Source of the DNA: a virus
Length of the DNA: 40,611 nt
IMG/VR virus record: IMGVR_UViG_3300025769_000279
Span: 1 to 40,611 of that record
Reading direction: 5' to 3' (one strand)
In this document: positions 5,683-13,963 of the stretch, in pieces
Layout of the letters: each line of letters starts with the position of its first letter
Position numbering within the stretch: position 1 is the stretch's first letter
The notes under the pieces: model-generated
Database searches by the model: none
Seen by the model: only the letters and a program-made list of their open reading frames with translations
Told to the model about the DNA's origin: nothing
Made by a program: the position numbers and the translations under genes

Positions 5683-6197
5683 GAGTTCTGCTTTAGGGCT
5701 TTCAACGCTTCCCACATAGCAACCCGCACCTCATCTCGCGTTAGGCCAAGCACCTTGCATGTCTCGCGCTCGGTAGCTATCGGGCGCTGTAGTAGTCGCA
5801 TTTCAACCACGCGGCGTTGCGTCGATGTCAGCGCGTCGAGCACCGTGCTCTGCGCGGCAGGCGACGCCGGAAACATGTCGGGCTCGATTGGCTCGACCGG
5901 TTGCGGGGTTGCGGCACCCATCAAGGCCCGCACCATAGCCGACCTGACGCTTGGCTTGGCGTATGCCCAGAATGGCACGCCTGGTCGCGGTTTCCAGCGT
6001 TCCATAGCCGCCTGCATTGCCAGGTAACCCACTGACACCAAGTCGCCCGGCTCGCATAGGTTGCCGGGCTTGCCGAGCTGATTTGCGAGCACGGGCAACC
6101 GGTCGACCATCTCGGCCAACAGAGCGGCCCGCCCTCGCTTGCTGCCGGCAAGCTTGCGCTCTCGCTTTAGATCCGCTGGCGTGGCTTTGTTTAACAT
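5679..6197 (-). CDS. Phage sigma-70 family RNA polymerase sigma factor
   Basis: Protein of 172 residues from the ATG at 6197, one base after the preceding stop. Region 2 is visible at about residues 49-91 (EPGDLVSVGYLAMQAAMERW, then FWAYAKPSVRSAM), matching the 'DLvqeG-lgl--A---F--YA---I' signature. Region 4 is at about 119-168 (LTSTQRRVVEMRLL, then an HTH in ETCKVLGLTRDEVRVAMWEA). Regions 1 and 3 are missing, as in short sigma factors. It should bind host core polymerase and redirect it, possibly to the late promoters. It is encoded with an excisionase-like gene and precedes two coupled genes. Confidence 0.8.
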   Translation of the reverse strand: MLNKATPADLKRERKLAGSKRGRAALLAEMVDRLPVLANQLGKPGNLCEPGDLVSVGYLAMQAAMERWKPRPGVPFWAYAKPSVRSAMVRALMGAATPQPVEPIEPDMFPASPAAQSTVLDALTSTQRRVVEMRLLQRPIATERETCKVLGLTRDEVRVAMWEALKALKQNS

Positions 6198-6198
6198 G

Positions 6199-6432
6199 CT
6201 ATTTCGGCAATCCTTCGATGTAACTTCGGACCGACTCATAACTGATCAGCCTTACCCCGCTGAGTTTGCCCGGCGCTCTCACTGAGCGCGTCTCAATCAG
6301 CCCGGCTTTCATAAGATCATAGTAGCCTGTCCGACTGATCCCAAACCATCGGCAATAGGTGCCGTCTTTCGGTAGTCTGATCCATACTGGCGGCGCTTCA
6401 TAAACAACCTTCGGCGCGACTCCTTCAGACAT
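6199..6432 (-). CDS. Excisionase-like / MerR-type helix-turn-helix protein
   Basis: Protein of 77 residues. The centre (TYCRWFGISRTGYYDLMKAG) is a winged-helix entry helix as in excisionases and phage HTH_17 proteins. A basic wing (RSVRAPGKLSGVRLISY) and a short helix (ESVRSYIEGLP) follow. It may act as excisionase (Xis) for the integrase or as a small repressor. It overlaps its upstream neighbour by eight bases and ends one base before the sigma factor start. Confidence 0.7.
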   Translation of the reverse strand: MSEGVAPKVVYEAPPVWIRLPKDGTYCRWFGISRTGYYDLMKAGLIETRSVRAPGKLSGVRLISYESVRSYIEGLPK

Positions 6433-6706
6433 CGGACTTCCCCCGGTTTGCGCATTCGGTGATGCCTTCCAGCCATAACCGTTTCTGCATTTCTATAATT
6501 TCCTCGTCCGTCTTGCCCAGTGCCCGGTTGCGCCCGTAGTGCGAACAGATCGTCCGCGCGCACGGTTTCCGCACCCCCCATACCTCATAGTAAGCTTCCC
6601 ACCCCGCAAAGGTGCGGTCGCCGTACTTGTGAGGCTTTCTCCCATTCGGCGCGGTCCTGACTCTGCGCTGGTGACTGAGTCTCGCTGTCCTTTTCCGTTT
6701 TTGCAT
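6425..6706 (-). CDS. Small basic hypothetical protein
   Basis: Protein of 93 residues with a very basic N-terminus (MQKRKRTARLSHQRRVRT) and a central segment with WEAYYEVWG and a paired CARTICSHYG. It looks DNA-associated but matches no family I know. The leader is A/C-rich with no Shine-Dalgarno sequence. It is the first gene of the 6706-5350 sigma-factor group. Confidence 0.6.
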   Translation of the reverse strand: MQKRKRTARLSHQRRVRTAPNGRKPHKYGDRTFAGWEAYYEVWGVRKPCARTICSHYGRNRALGKTDEEIIEMQKRLWLEGITECANRGKSDV

Positions 6707-6870
6707 TTTGTCGTTTTTGGGTTCGTGTTTATTTAGTGAAATTGTTAGTTGCCGGCCCCCTTAGCATTTCGCATGCCATCGCAGACTTTCCGAAACGTTC
6801 CAAAGGTTGGCTTTTCAGCTCTAGGATTTCGCATCGGCGCTCAACCCCAAGCGCTATTTTTCTAGTCGAA

Positions 6871-6905
6871 GTGGTCCCCTTTTTGATTTTGCAAAAGGGG
6901 ACCAC
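6871..6905. terminator. 13-bp hairpin in the GGTCCCC array
   Basis: GTGGTCCCCTTTT (6871-6883) pairs perfectly with AAAAGGGGACCAC (6893-6905) around a 9-base loop. It could be a terminator for the leftward early operon ending at 7087, or a structural element of an origin. Confidence 0.5.
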
Positions 6906-6941
6906 CTTCCGCGCCCCTCGGCAGGTCCCCGGCAAGAGGCG

Positions 6942-7014
6942 TGGTCCCAACTGGTCCCCTTGGTCCCGTTTATCCCCTGGAAGGGGTAACGGGAAAAGGG
7001 GACCAGGGGGACCA
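6942..7014. repeat. Nested compound hairpin in the GGTCCCC array
   Basis: Four successive arms pair in order: TGGTCCC 6942-6948 with 7008-7014, TGGTCCCCTT 6952-6961 with 6996-7005, CCCGTT 6965-6970 with 6988-6993, and CCCC 6974-6977 with 6983-6986. The result is a 73-base near-continuous stem of stacked GGTCCCC units. Confidence 0.65.
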
Positions 7015-7086
7015 CCCTCGCCCTGCCTTGGGTGAACTGGTCCCCTTTTTGAAATTAACTGGTCCCCTTTTTGGGGACCACCTAGC

Positions 7087-9285
7087 CTAAAACGGCAATT
7101 CATCAGACGATTCCTCCTCTGTTTTCGGCGCTAATTCGTTAGCTACCCGGTTAATAAATTCAGCGATCTTTTCATTTTTCCGAGGTTGGCCCTTGATGCC
7201 AAATCTTGCGGCCTCGCGCCTCGATGGGAGTCTTTCATGCTCCTTATGGAAGTCTCTGATTGCTTGTAAAAACTCGTTCTCGCCCTTCTCACGGTTAAGA
7301 GAGTAGCGCGATTTTGACTTCGGCGCGGCGCTCCGATCTCGGCGCTTTGGTGCCGCTTGCTCGGTGGCTTCCTTGAGTTCCTTGATGTCCTCTGGCGTCG
7401 CGTCCTCCCAGCAAATCCCCACCTTGCCATGCTTAAAATGCCTCACCTGAGAGTCCCAGCCTAGCCGCCCTGCCCGCTTGCCTGCAATAAGCTGGTAAAG
7501 CCCTTCCGTGACCGTAGGAAGTAGCAGCATGTCAGCCCTTGCCCAGTTGGCGAGCTGAGCGCCTCCCGCGCCCAAATAGCTCGAATAGGCAAGCCCGCGC
7601 TCTTGTATGGCGTTGACACCTACCTTCGGTGTATGGTGGCAGAGCTGCCAGCCTAGCGCCAGCTCCCTGGCTAGGCGTGTCATGTCCATGGTAAACTCCA
7701 GGACTCCTCGTACATCACCAGCCACGTCGAGCCCTGAAAGCGCCTGTAGTGGGTCCAAGCACACAATGTCGGGCTTCCAACCCTTGTATCCCATGCCGAG
7801 CCTACGGGCCAAATTGAGAACGCCTACGCCCAACGTTTCGACGGTAAAGGTGCGGACGTTGCGTTGCACCTGCTCTTTCTCAGCCTCGGTCAATCCAAGG
7901 CCCTTGAAGACACCTTGCGCCATTTCGGTCAAGTCGCCGTCGTCGTTTTCGACCTGGAAAACGGCGGTCTTGAGCGGCCCGTTCGGCGTGATACCGAATG
8001 CTGGGCGACCAAGCGCCCATAAGATATGGGCTTGCGTTGAGCTGGACGATTTACCGATGCCGGTTGATCCGGTCCACATCATAGCGCCGCCACGACACAA
8101 GAATCTGTCGCCTAGCAACGTCATGGACTCGTCGATAGGGGTGCGGGCCAACTCCAAGGGCCCGCGCCCGGTCTCAAGAATGCGCTCCAGTTCGGGGTCG
8201 TTTTCCGAAAACCAGCCTTCCCAGTCGGCGCAACCCATGCGAAGCCGCACCAGGCGCTGGATGCCGTCACCCCTAGCTGCTGTAGGGCACCTAGACCAGC
8301 GCGACGGGTTGCCGACCTTGATGTCCACCCCGGTATTGTCTAGTGCCTCATAGACAAGCTGCGCGCGCTCGTCATACTCTGATCGCGTCGAGGCATCGAC
8401 CCGCACCCACGCATGGAGCCCGCGCCCCGCACTGTCGATAATGCATGAGATTGGAAGAGCGCTCTTACTGAACGTATCTAGCTGCACTTGGCGCGATATC
8501 GTATCATCGTCGATTTCCGCCAGGACGTGGCGCAATGCGGTCACGTCGGCATCCTTAGTGCCGCCCTTAGTCATCGGATTCATGCGAATGAACACGCCGC
8601 GATCCGTGCTCATCAAATCGCGTATATCACCACCGTGCTTGCGCTCCTTGCGCTCGACCAGGCGCGCTATGAGCGCGTCGCGTTCCAAGGTTACGCCGCT
8701 GGTTGGGTTCAGCTCCTCATCAGCCGATGAGAGCGAGACAAACTCGCCTTCCTCATAGGTCGATTTGAGGAAGGCAACCATACCCTCATGCCCGGCCAGC
8801 TTGTCAGGATAAAGAACGCCATCGAAAGGATCATGATCCGGCTCGCGCGTCTCGTCGCTGGCAGGCTTGGCACGACCGATGATCGGCTTCTTACGACCAG
8901 GCACGCCCGACTTGCGCCCGCATGGTTCGCGCGCCTCACTAACAACCATGCAAGAATCAATCGTCTTGCGGGCTTCTTGCTCGCTCAATCCATCGGCCAT
9001 GGCTCGCGTTTTGAGTAGGCCGCGCCATACGTCACCGACGCGCCCGCTGTCACGGCACTGGTGACATGCATTGCGCAAGGCGACGTTGCGATTGCCCTTG
9101 CCTACGCCAAACTTGAGATAGTTGACCGTGACTGGCGGCAGGTCGGGCTTGCCCTCCTCAGTGTATTCGTTGATTCGATTGACACGCCCAATGCGCGGTC
9201 GGCTCGACCGATAGCGAAAGCTTCTAGGTCGCGTCGGCTTGTTGTTCTGATCATTGTTCGGCTTATCGTTTGGTTCGTCTGGCAT
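7087..9285 (-). CDS. Primase-helicase (AEP-type primase fused to RepA-like ATPase)
   Basis: Protein of 732 residues. After a polar N-terminus comes a helical segment resembling a primase accessory domain (about 50-135). A primase-polymerase-like region follows with VLAEIDDD (about residue 253), an SAGRGLHAWV strand and a WSRCPTAAR motif. The C-terminal half is a RecA-fold ATPase with Walker A GSTGIGKSS (about 405) and an acidic Walker B in IVCLDPLQAL, like RepA/DnaB-type helicases. It should prime and unwind phage DNA. It is the last gene of the leftward early operon and abuts the GGTCCCC array. Confidence 0.75.
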   Translation of the reverse strand: MPDEPNDKPNNDQNNKPTRPRSFRYRSSRPRIGRVNRINEYTEEGKPDLPPVTVNYLKFGVGKGNRNVALRNACHQCRDSGRVGDVWRGLLKTRAMADGLSEQEARKTIDSCMVVSEAREPCGRKSGVPGRKKPIIGRAKPASDETREPDHDPFDGVLYPDKLAGHEGMVAFLKSTYEEGEFVSLSSADEELNPTSGVTLERDALIARLVERKERKHGGDIRDLMSTDRGVFIRMNPMTKGGTKDADVTALRHVLAEIDDDTISRQVQLDTFSKSALPISCIIDSAGRGLHAWVRVDASTRSEYDERAQLVYEALDNTGVDIKVGNPSRWSRCPTAARGDGIQRLVRLRMGCADWEGWFSENDPELERILETGRGPLELARTPIDESMTLLGDRFLCRGGAMMWTGSTGIGKSSSSTQAHILWALGRPAFGITPNGPLKTAVFQVENDDGDLTEMAQGVFKGLGLTEAEKEQVQRNVRTFTVETLGVGVLNLARRLGMGYKGWKPDIVCLDPLQALSGLDVAGDVRGVLEFTMDMTRLARELALGWQLCHHTPKVGVNAIQERGLAYSSYLGAGGAQLANWARADMLLLPTVTEGLYQLIAGKRAGRLGWDSQVRHFKHGKVGICWEDATPEDIKELKEATEQAAPKRRDRSAAPKSKSRYSLNREKGENEFLQAIRDFHKEHERLPSRREAARFGIKGQPRKNEKIAEFINRVANELAPKTEEESSDELPF

Positions 9286-9294
9286 GGCGTCGGC

Positions 9295-10965
9295 CTATTG
9301 TTTGTAGGTTGTTAGGGTCTGGGCGAATTCTGCGAATACGTCGCGCTTATGCTTGGCCGCTCGGTAGCGTCCGCCTGACGGCGAGGCGCTCGCTTGAGAG
9401 GGTGCGGATTTCTTACTGCCAAAGCGCGCGTCAAGCTCGCGCCCCGCCTCGGCACGCGTGAGCGTGTTGGCATTCGGCACTTTCAACTTATGCAGCCAGA
9501 ATACTTGCTTGGCCGTTGCCAGGCCCATCTTTTGACGGCTGGCCAGCGAGTCTAAAAGCTTGCTAGCATGGCCGCGCGATTGGATCTCATCAGCCTGCAC
9601 CCCCATCCTTTCGAGAGTCTCAATTTGCTTGTCGGTTGGCTTAGCTCGTTCCCAGCCCATTGTCGGCTCATAATCAGCCAGGCCTGACGATTCCATGACC
9701 TTTAGCGCATAAGTGACAGGATCAAAGCACTTAGCCGCCGCCGCTTTCTTTTCCTTGAGGCGCTTCTCAATACTAGCAATGCGGCTTTCTCTCGCGTCGC
9801 TCGTTGCCTCTAGTAGATCAATAGCCTCATCACCGACGCCAGGCAGATAATCCGCGTCAACGATAGCCTCGGTCACTGCCTGAGCGTCTTCCTTGGTCTC
9901 GGCTACTAGGTGCGCCGGTTTCGTCAGCGCGTGTGTCTCGCTCATCCAAAGCGGATCGATCACAAGTAAATGATCCTTGCCGGGAGAAATGCGCGTGCCT
10001 CGGCCTATCATCTGTGCATACAGCGCGCGTGACTTGGTTGGCCTTAGGCACATGATTGTATCAACGGCGGGCTCGTCGTAGCCTTCTGTTAGCAACATGG
10101 CATTACACAAGACTTCGATCTTGCCGCTTGCGAAGTCTGCGAGGATCTCGCGCCGGTCTTTACTCTCGCCATCGATATGCGCGGCATGAATTCCCATGCC
10201 CTTCAATATCTGACAGAAATCCCAAGAGATGCACCGCAACGGGAGGAAGACTAACGCTTTCCTTCGCGCCTCGAAATGCTTAACGAATTGCTTAGCAATC
10301 GGCACTAGTAAAGGTTCGATAGCGTGTGCGATCTCGTTGCGGTCATAGTCACCGCTGGTTGATTTGACGCTTGCCAGGTCCACCTCAACCGGGAAGCTGG
10401 CAACCCGAATGGGCGAGAGATATTCCCGCTCGATCAACTCTTTTAACGAAACTTCATAGGCGACGTTCTCAAACGCACGCGAAAGGTTTTTCTTGTCGGC
10501 CCGGTCTGGCGTCGCCGTGACGCCTAGCAAGTACGCGCTCGCGAAATACTCAATAATTTCTTGATAGGTCTTGGCTAGGGTGCGGTGTGCCTCGTCGACA
10601 ATGATCAGGTCGAAGTGGTCGGCAGGCCAGCGCTCTAGGCGCTTTGGCCTGTACATGGTCTGCACGCTACCAACGACCACTGACGCGCCGAGCGAGGCCT
10701 TAGAGCCCGCACGTTCTAGACTGCTGACGACACCCTCGGCCCGATAGAGCTTGTCTTGCGCTTGCGTAAGCAGCTCCTCCCGATGCGCCAGGATAAGGCA
10801 TCGCTTGCCGTTAGTGGTCCAATTTTTAACCAGCTTGGCGAATGTGATAGTTTTCCCTGCGCCCGTGGGTAAAACTAAAAGCTGGCTTTGAAAGGTGCGG
10901 AAGCCCTGATCAATCTTGATCAGAGCCTCCGCTTGATAGGCGCGCTCCTCGAAGGCAACGCTCAT
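9295..10965 (-). CDS. Superfamily 2 DEAD/DEAH-type helicase
   Basis: Protein of 556 residues from MSVAFEERAYQ at 10965; an in-frame upstream extension would overlap the DUF669-like gene and is less likely. Motifs visible: Q-like RAYQAEALIKI, Walker A LPTGAGKTITF, Walker B VDEAHRT, LGVTATPDR, and the C-terminal helicase motifs LVFLP, CNAMLLTEGYDEPAVD and MIGRGTRISPGKD. It is an UvsW/RecQ-like translocase of the type found in phage recombination-replication blocks. It lies 14 bp after the DUF669-like gene and 9 bp before the primase-helicase. Confidence 0.9.
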   Translation of the reverse strand: MSVAFEERAYQAEALIKIDQGFRTFQSQLLVLPTGAGKTITFAKLVKNWTTNGKRCLILAHREELLTQAQDKLYRAEGVVSSLERAGSKASLGASVVVGSVQTMYRPKRLERWPADHFDLIIVDEAHRTLAKTYQEIIEYFASAYLLGVTATPDRADKKNLSRAFENVAYEVSLKELIEREYLSPIRVASFPVEVDLASVKSTSGDYDRNEIAHAIEPLLVPIAKQFVKHFEARRKALVFLPLRCISWDFCQILKGMGIHAAHIDGESKDRREILADFASGKIEVLCNAMLLTEGYDEPAVDTIMCLRPTKSRALYAQMIGRGTRISPGKDHLLVIDPLWMSETHALTKPAHLVAETKEDAQAVTEAIVDADYLPGVGDEAIDLLEATSDARESRIASIEKRLKEKKAAAAKCFDPVTYALKVMESSGLADYEPTMGWERAKPTDKQIETLERMGVQADEIQSRGHASKLLDSLASRQKMGLATAKQVFWLHKLKVPNANTLTRAEAGRELDARFGSKKSAPSQASASPSGGRYRAAKHKRDVFAEFAQTLTTYKQ

Positions 10966-10978
10966 TTTTATGTTTGGG

Positions 10979-11434
10979 TTAGAATTTGGACGGCTCGCTT
11001 TCCGCACTCGCGGCAGCCTTGGCGCGCTCCTCTTGCTCGCCTGCCGGCTCGGACTCAAAGTCCGCGATCATGTCAGGGTCGAAATGCCAGACCGAGATTT
11101 CCGGTGATGGCTTGCCGTTGTATTCACCAAGCTCTACCGTGACCCATGCGGACTTTCCTATGAGCTTATCACTTTCCACCGAGAAATCGCTACCGTCCTC
11201 AACCTCGAAGCCGAGCGCGGCTAGCACTTGGTCAATTTTCCAATAGGCGTTTTCGGTAAAGACGAGCCTCTCGAAAAGCTTGTTGTTTCGCCCGTGAATT
11301 CCGAGTGTCAGCTTGATCATGTCGTTACCAGCCTTGGACACGTCGTCCTCGGCATTCTCGATTGTGACCTTGTAGTCTCCGGCGTCCAGAGTGCCGAATC
11401 CCGCTGTCGGGGTGCTTTGTGTATATGTTGGCAT
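10979..11434 (-). CDS. DUF669-like protein, probable ssDNA-binding protein
   Basis: Protein of 151 residues with the DUF669 pattern: DAGDYKVTIENAEDDVSKAG near the start, then LTLGIHGRNNKLFERLVFTE, then WKIDQVLAALGFE. The acidic, Ala/Glu-rich C-terminus (EPAGEQEERAKAAASAE) resembles the disordered tail of single-strand DNA-binding proteins. These proteins sit between recombinase and helicase genes in phages, as here. The leader is A/C-rich without a Shine-Dalgarno sequence. Confidence 0.7.
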   Translation of the reverse strand: MPTYTQSTPTAGFGTLDAGDYKVTIENAEDDVSKAGNDMIKLTLGIHGRNNKLFERLVFTENAYWKIDQVLAALGFEVEDGSDFSVESDKLIGKSAWVTVELGEYNGKPSPEISVWHFDPDMIADFESEPAGEQEERAKAAASAESEPSKF

Positions 11435-11466
11435 AATGCTATCTATGTATTGGGTTTGTTTATTGG

Positions 11467-12462
11467 TTAGGATTTCTTAGCTCGGCCAGGTCGGATTGAT
11501 CCGGCGCGATAAGTTTTCTTAAAGAGCGCCTCGCGCTCGGTTTCGGTTAGTTCGACCTTGGCTTCCTTGAGTAACTTCTCGGCATCCTTACCGGAAATGT
11601 CCTTTAGTAAGGGCAACAGGTTCTCCAAGCCTATCATATTAATATAAGGCTCAAGCGCGGCAGGCGAGACGCTAACAGACTCCGCATCCTTGGTTTGCAT
11701 GTAACCAGGAATCTCAACGCCATCGGCCTTGCAGTCCGCTTTGATTCGCTTCTCTATCTCTTTCGCAATCGCCATCTGACGTAGGAAGACCGAAATGGCG
11801 GACGGATCGCGCCTCATTTCTATCAATGTCAAAACATCGGTTTGGAGCGCGCTTGACACATTAGTCGACACTGCTGGGCACTCATTGAAGCGCTTACACC
11901 ACTTGCAGAAATCGTTAATCTCTCGCCTGCCTGATCTGTAGTTGAGTTGTGCGGCTCTGATTAGCTTGACGCATTGCTGGCGCGTGAAGCTGTAAAATGT
12001 CGCGTCCTCGCTGTCCATGTATAGCACGACCACCGCCCACTGATCCAGGCCTCGATCCTCCATGCAGCCGAGCGCATAAGCGGCCATTTGTCCTTCGTAG
12101 TCGTACTTACGGCCACTTTTAACATCTAGAGTCATGGCCATTTCAGGAATCACGGCGTCCATCGTGCCAGGCCGCTCAAAGCCCGGAATCGAGATTGTGC
12201 ATGCGTCTTCATCGGCGATGATGTCGTGACCCTGTGCCAGGCCCTCGGCTTGCTCCACGGCCCACAAGACACCTTGCCGGTCGAGTGGCGTTAGCTCTGC
12301 GTAGGCGTCGGACTCGCCGTCCGTGTCGCCCTGACGTAGCTCGATAAGATCGCGGAATGCCGCATCCATGAGGGTTCCACGCTGCGCAGGATACCCGCTG
12401 CCCGGCGTGGACTCATAGCCCCCGCACCTCAATAAATAAGGGATCGCGCTCGGCCTAAACAT
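11467..12462 (-). CDS. Cas4/PD-(D/E)XK-like nuclease with C-terminal cysteine cluster
   Basis: Protein of 331 residues from the ATG at 12462, which overlaps the ATPase stop by eight bases. It has RGTLMDAAFRDL near the N-terminus, then MDAVIPEMAMTLDVKSGRK (the D and D-x-K of a PD-(D/E)XK site) and YEGQMAAYALG. CKWCKRFNEC follows, the cysteine cluster that carries a 4Fe-4S centre in Cas4/AddB-type nucleases. This makes it a probable 5' to 3' exonuclease working with the Sak4-like ATPase upstream. The C-terminal third is helical and Lys/Glu-rich. Confidence 0.75.
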   Translation of the reverse strand: MFRPSAIPYLLRCGGYESTPGSGYPAQRGTLMDAAFRDLIELRQGDTDGESDAYAELTPLDRQGVLWAVEQAEGLAQGHDIIADEDACTISIPGFERPGTMDAVIPEMAMTLDVKSGRKYDYEGQMAAYALGCMEDRGLDQWAVVVLYMDSEDATFYSFTRQQCVKLIRAAQLNYRSGRREINDFCKWCKRFNECPAVSTNVSSALQTDVLTLIEMRRDPSAISVFLRQMAIAKEIEKRIKADCKADGVEIPGYMQTKDAESVSVSPAALEPYINMIGLENLLPLLKDISGKDAEKLLKEAKVELTETEREALFKKTYRAGSIRPGRAKKS

Positions 12463-13504
12463 CGGCAGCCTCCTTCTGTTTCTCGTCGCGAAATGACAGT
12501 AAGGCATCGATAAATTGCTGGGGATGATCCGCCGCGCGAATCAGGTAGTCTTCCGGCGCGTCGCGCCATGTCTCGCCGTCGCTGATCTTGCCCCTGGCAA
12601 TCAAGAAATCATCGATCAGCTCATTCGATCCATGCACGGCAACGGCAGCATGGAAACGCTGACAGGCCTCTGATAGGTCAGACGTGTATTCTTTAGCATC
12701 GAGCAGATCCTTAGCCTTGTCGGCCAGTGCGCCAGCGCTAAGACCTTCCGACTTGGCGGGGGAGGGTGCGGGCTTCGAGTCTATCGCAATCGCTTTAGCG
12801 ATAACGTCAGGCAACTTATCCTTGACCGGCACAAGCTCAGGTAGTTGGTGCCGGTTTTTGGCGTCCCACGCTGCCGAGTGCGTCGTGTGTAAATTGCGCT
12901 CCTTGCCACCGACGCCACGCGTCTTCTTGGTCTGCGAGTCTTTGGCAACCTTGATATCCCAATTCAAGAATAGCAACATGTCAGCCCACTCTTTTAGCAA
13001 TGGCAGGCTTTTCTTGGTTAGCTTGAGTTGCCAGCGATCAAATGACGCGCCGCTGTCTGGTTGCTCAAACTTCAAGATTTGCGCATGCGCCAGGACGACG
13101 ACATGCACGCCGCTTTGAACTACCGTCGTGAGGCGCGATAACAGTTTCGCGAATTCTTGCTGTGCCTCGGTATAGCCTTTGCCGTATCCATAGTCTTCGA
13201 TGGATTTCATGCCGTCACGGCGTAACATGCCCTGAATCATGATGCTCTCGCACCAATCTGCCGTATCGATAATGAGGGTTTTAAAATCAGATTTCGCGAT
13301 CTCCGCGCATGCCTGGTTCACGTCGTCAATCGCCGCGATGTTGAGGCGGTCAACGTCCATCTGTTTTGTGCCGCCCTCACAATCGAGAAACAACGGGCTT
13401 GGAAACCAGGAGGCCAGCGTTGATTTGCCGATTCCTTCCGGGCCGTAAATGACGATCTTTTGCGCCCCTTTAACGGGGCCTTTCTGTATTCTGTTTAATA
13501 CCAT
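12455..13504 (-). CDS. Sak4-like RecA-fold ATPase (recombinase)
   Basis: Protein of 349 residues. Walker A is GPEGIGKSTLASW near residue 24, followed by LFLDCEGGTKQMD. Walker B is FKTLIIDTADWCE, and VHVVVLAHAQILKFEQPD matches the sensor strand of phage nucleotide-binding AAA proteins of the Sak4 group. The C-terminal 100 residues are a helical accessory part. It probably anneals or exchanges single strands during recombination-dependent replication. Leader: CTAACAAACAAACCCAACAC with no Shine-Dalgarno sequence. It overlaps the nuclease gene downstream. Confidence 0.75.
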   Translation of the reverse strand: MVLNRIQKGPVKGAQKIVIYGPEGIGKSTLASWFPSPLFLDCEGGTKQMDVDRLNIAAIDDVNQACAEIAKSDFKTLIIDTADWCESIMIQGMLRRDGMKSIEDYGYGKGYTEAQQEFAKLLSRLTTVVQSGVHVVVLAHAQILKFEQPDSGASFDRWQLKLTKKSLPLLKEWADMLLFLNWDIKVAKDSQTKKTRGVGGKERNLHTTHSAAWDAKNRHQLPELVPVKDKLPDVIAKAIAIDSKPAPSPAKSEGLSAGALADKAKDLLDAKEYTSDLSEACQRFHAAVAVHGSNELIDDFLIARGKISDGETWRDAPEDYLIRAADHPQQFIDALLSFRDEKQKEAADV

Positions 13505-13579
13505 TTGTTAGTGTTGGGTTTGTTTGTTAGAAAGGGCAATCGATCTGCCCTTGAGATTTTAGACGCCAGAGAAGGCCAT

Positions 13580-13963
13580 TTAGGATGCGTCATGGCCTCC
13601 CCTGGTGCTATTGGTTGGGTGGGTGGAATGGTCCGCCAGGAAACTGCGCGCCATGTCTAGAAAGTCTTGAGCCCGCACCGTCACCAGCCACGGTTGGCGC
13701 GACGTTTTGTGGGCCACGTACGGAATCTGCGCAGACAGGCTAGCGTCAGCCTCGGCCTGATCCATGGCCTGCCGAATGTTAAGGCGCTCGACAAACTTAA
13801 CCTCGCAATGAAAGAGTGAGGCCATTTCCTCGCAGATCACGTCGGGCGAGTCGCCGCCGCCTGAAAACTGCTGACCACGATGCGCGGTAAAACCCGCATT
13901 TCGCAGCTCGTCACGCCAGGCGCGCTCAGCCCTTGCCCCTTTAGCTCGACTATTAATTGGCAT
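13580..13963 (-). CDS. Holliday-junction resolvase-like PD-(D/E)XK nuclease
   Basis: Protein of 127 residues. The pattern is GARAERAWRDELRNAGF (Glu of the site), then FSGGGDSPDVICEE (Asp) and FHCEVKFVER (E-x-K), followed by LNIRQAMDQAEADA and PYVAHKTSRQPWLVTV. This is the archaeal Hjc-like arrangement found in phage resolvases. It would resolve branched DNA before packaging. It overlaps the HNH-like gene upstream by 11 bp and lies 76 bp from the Sak4-like gene. Confidence 0.7.
   Translation of the reverse strand: MPINSRAKGARAERAWRDELRNAGFTAHRGQQFSGGGDSPDVICEEMASLFHCEVKFVERLNIRQAMDQAEADASLSAQIPYVAHKTSRQPWLVTVRAQDFLDMARSFLADHSTHPTNSTRGGHDAS

Larger units (their letters stand above)
6871..7079. 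repeat. GGTCCCC iteron array, candidate replication origin
   Basis: Nine exact copies of GGTCCCC or its complement in about 210 bp: 6873, 6897, 6924, 6953, 6998, 7007, 7039, 7061 and 7073. Two near copies are at 6943 and 6962. Some are direct (CTGGTCCCCTTTTT repeated at 7037 and 7059) and some inverted. The gap from 6707 to 7086 has no real gene. The array sits directly downstream of a primase-helicase gene, a common place for phage and plasmid origins. A terminator cluster is the main alternative. Confidence 0.6.

Noticed and set aside
6729-7103. ORFs of about 100-124 residues across the GGTCCCC array
   Set aside because: Their sequence is a translation of the repeats (G/P/R-rich) on both strands with no homology or suitable start.
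7607-8353. 248-residue plus-strand ORF within the primase-helicase gene
   Set aside because: Antisense shadow of clear ATPase and primase motifs.
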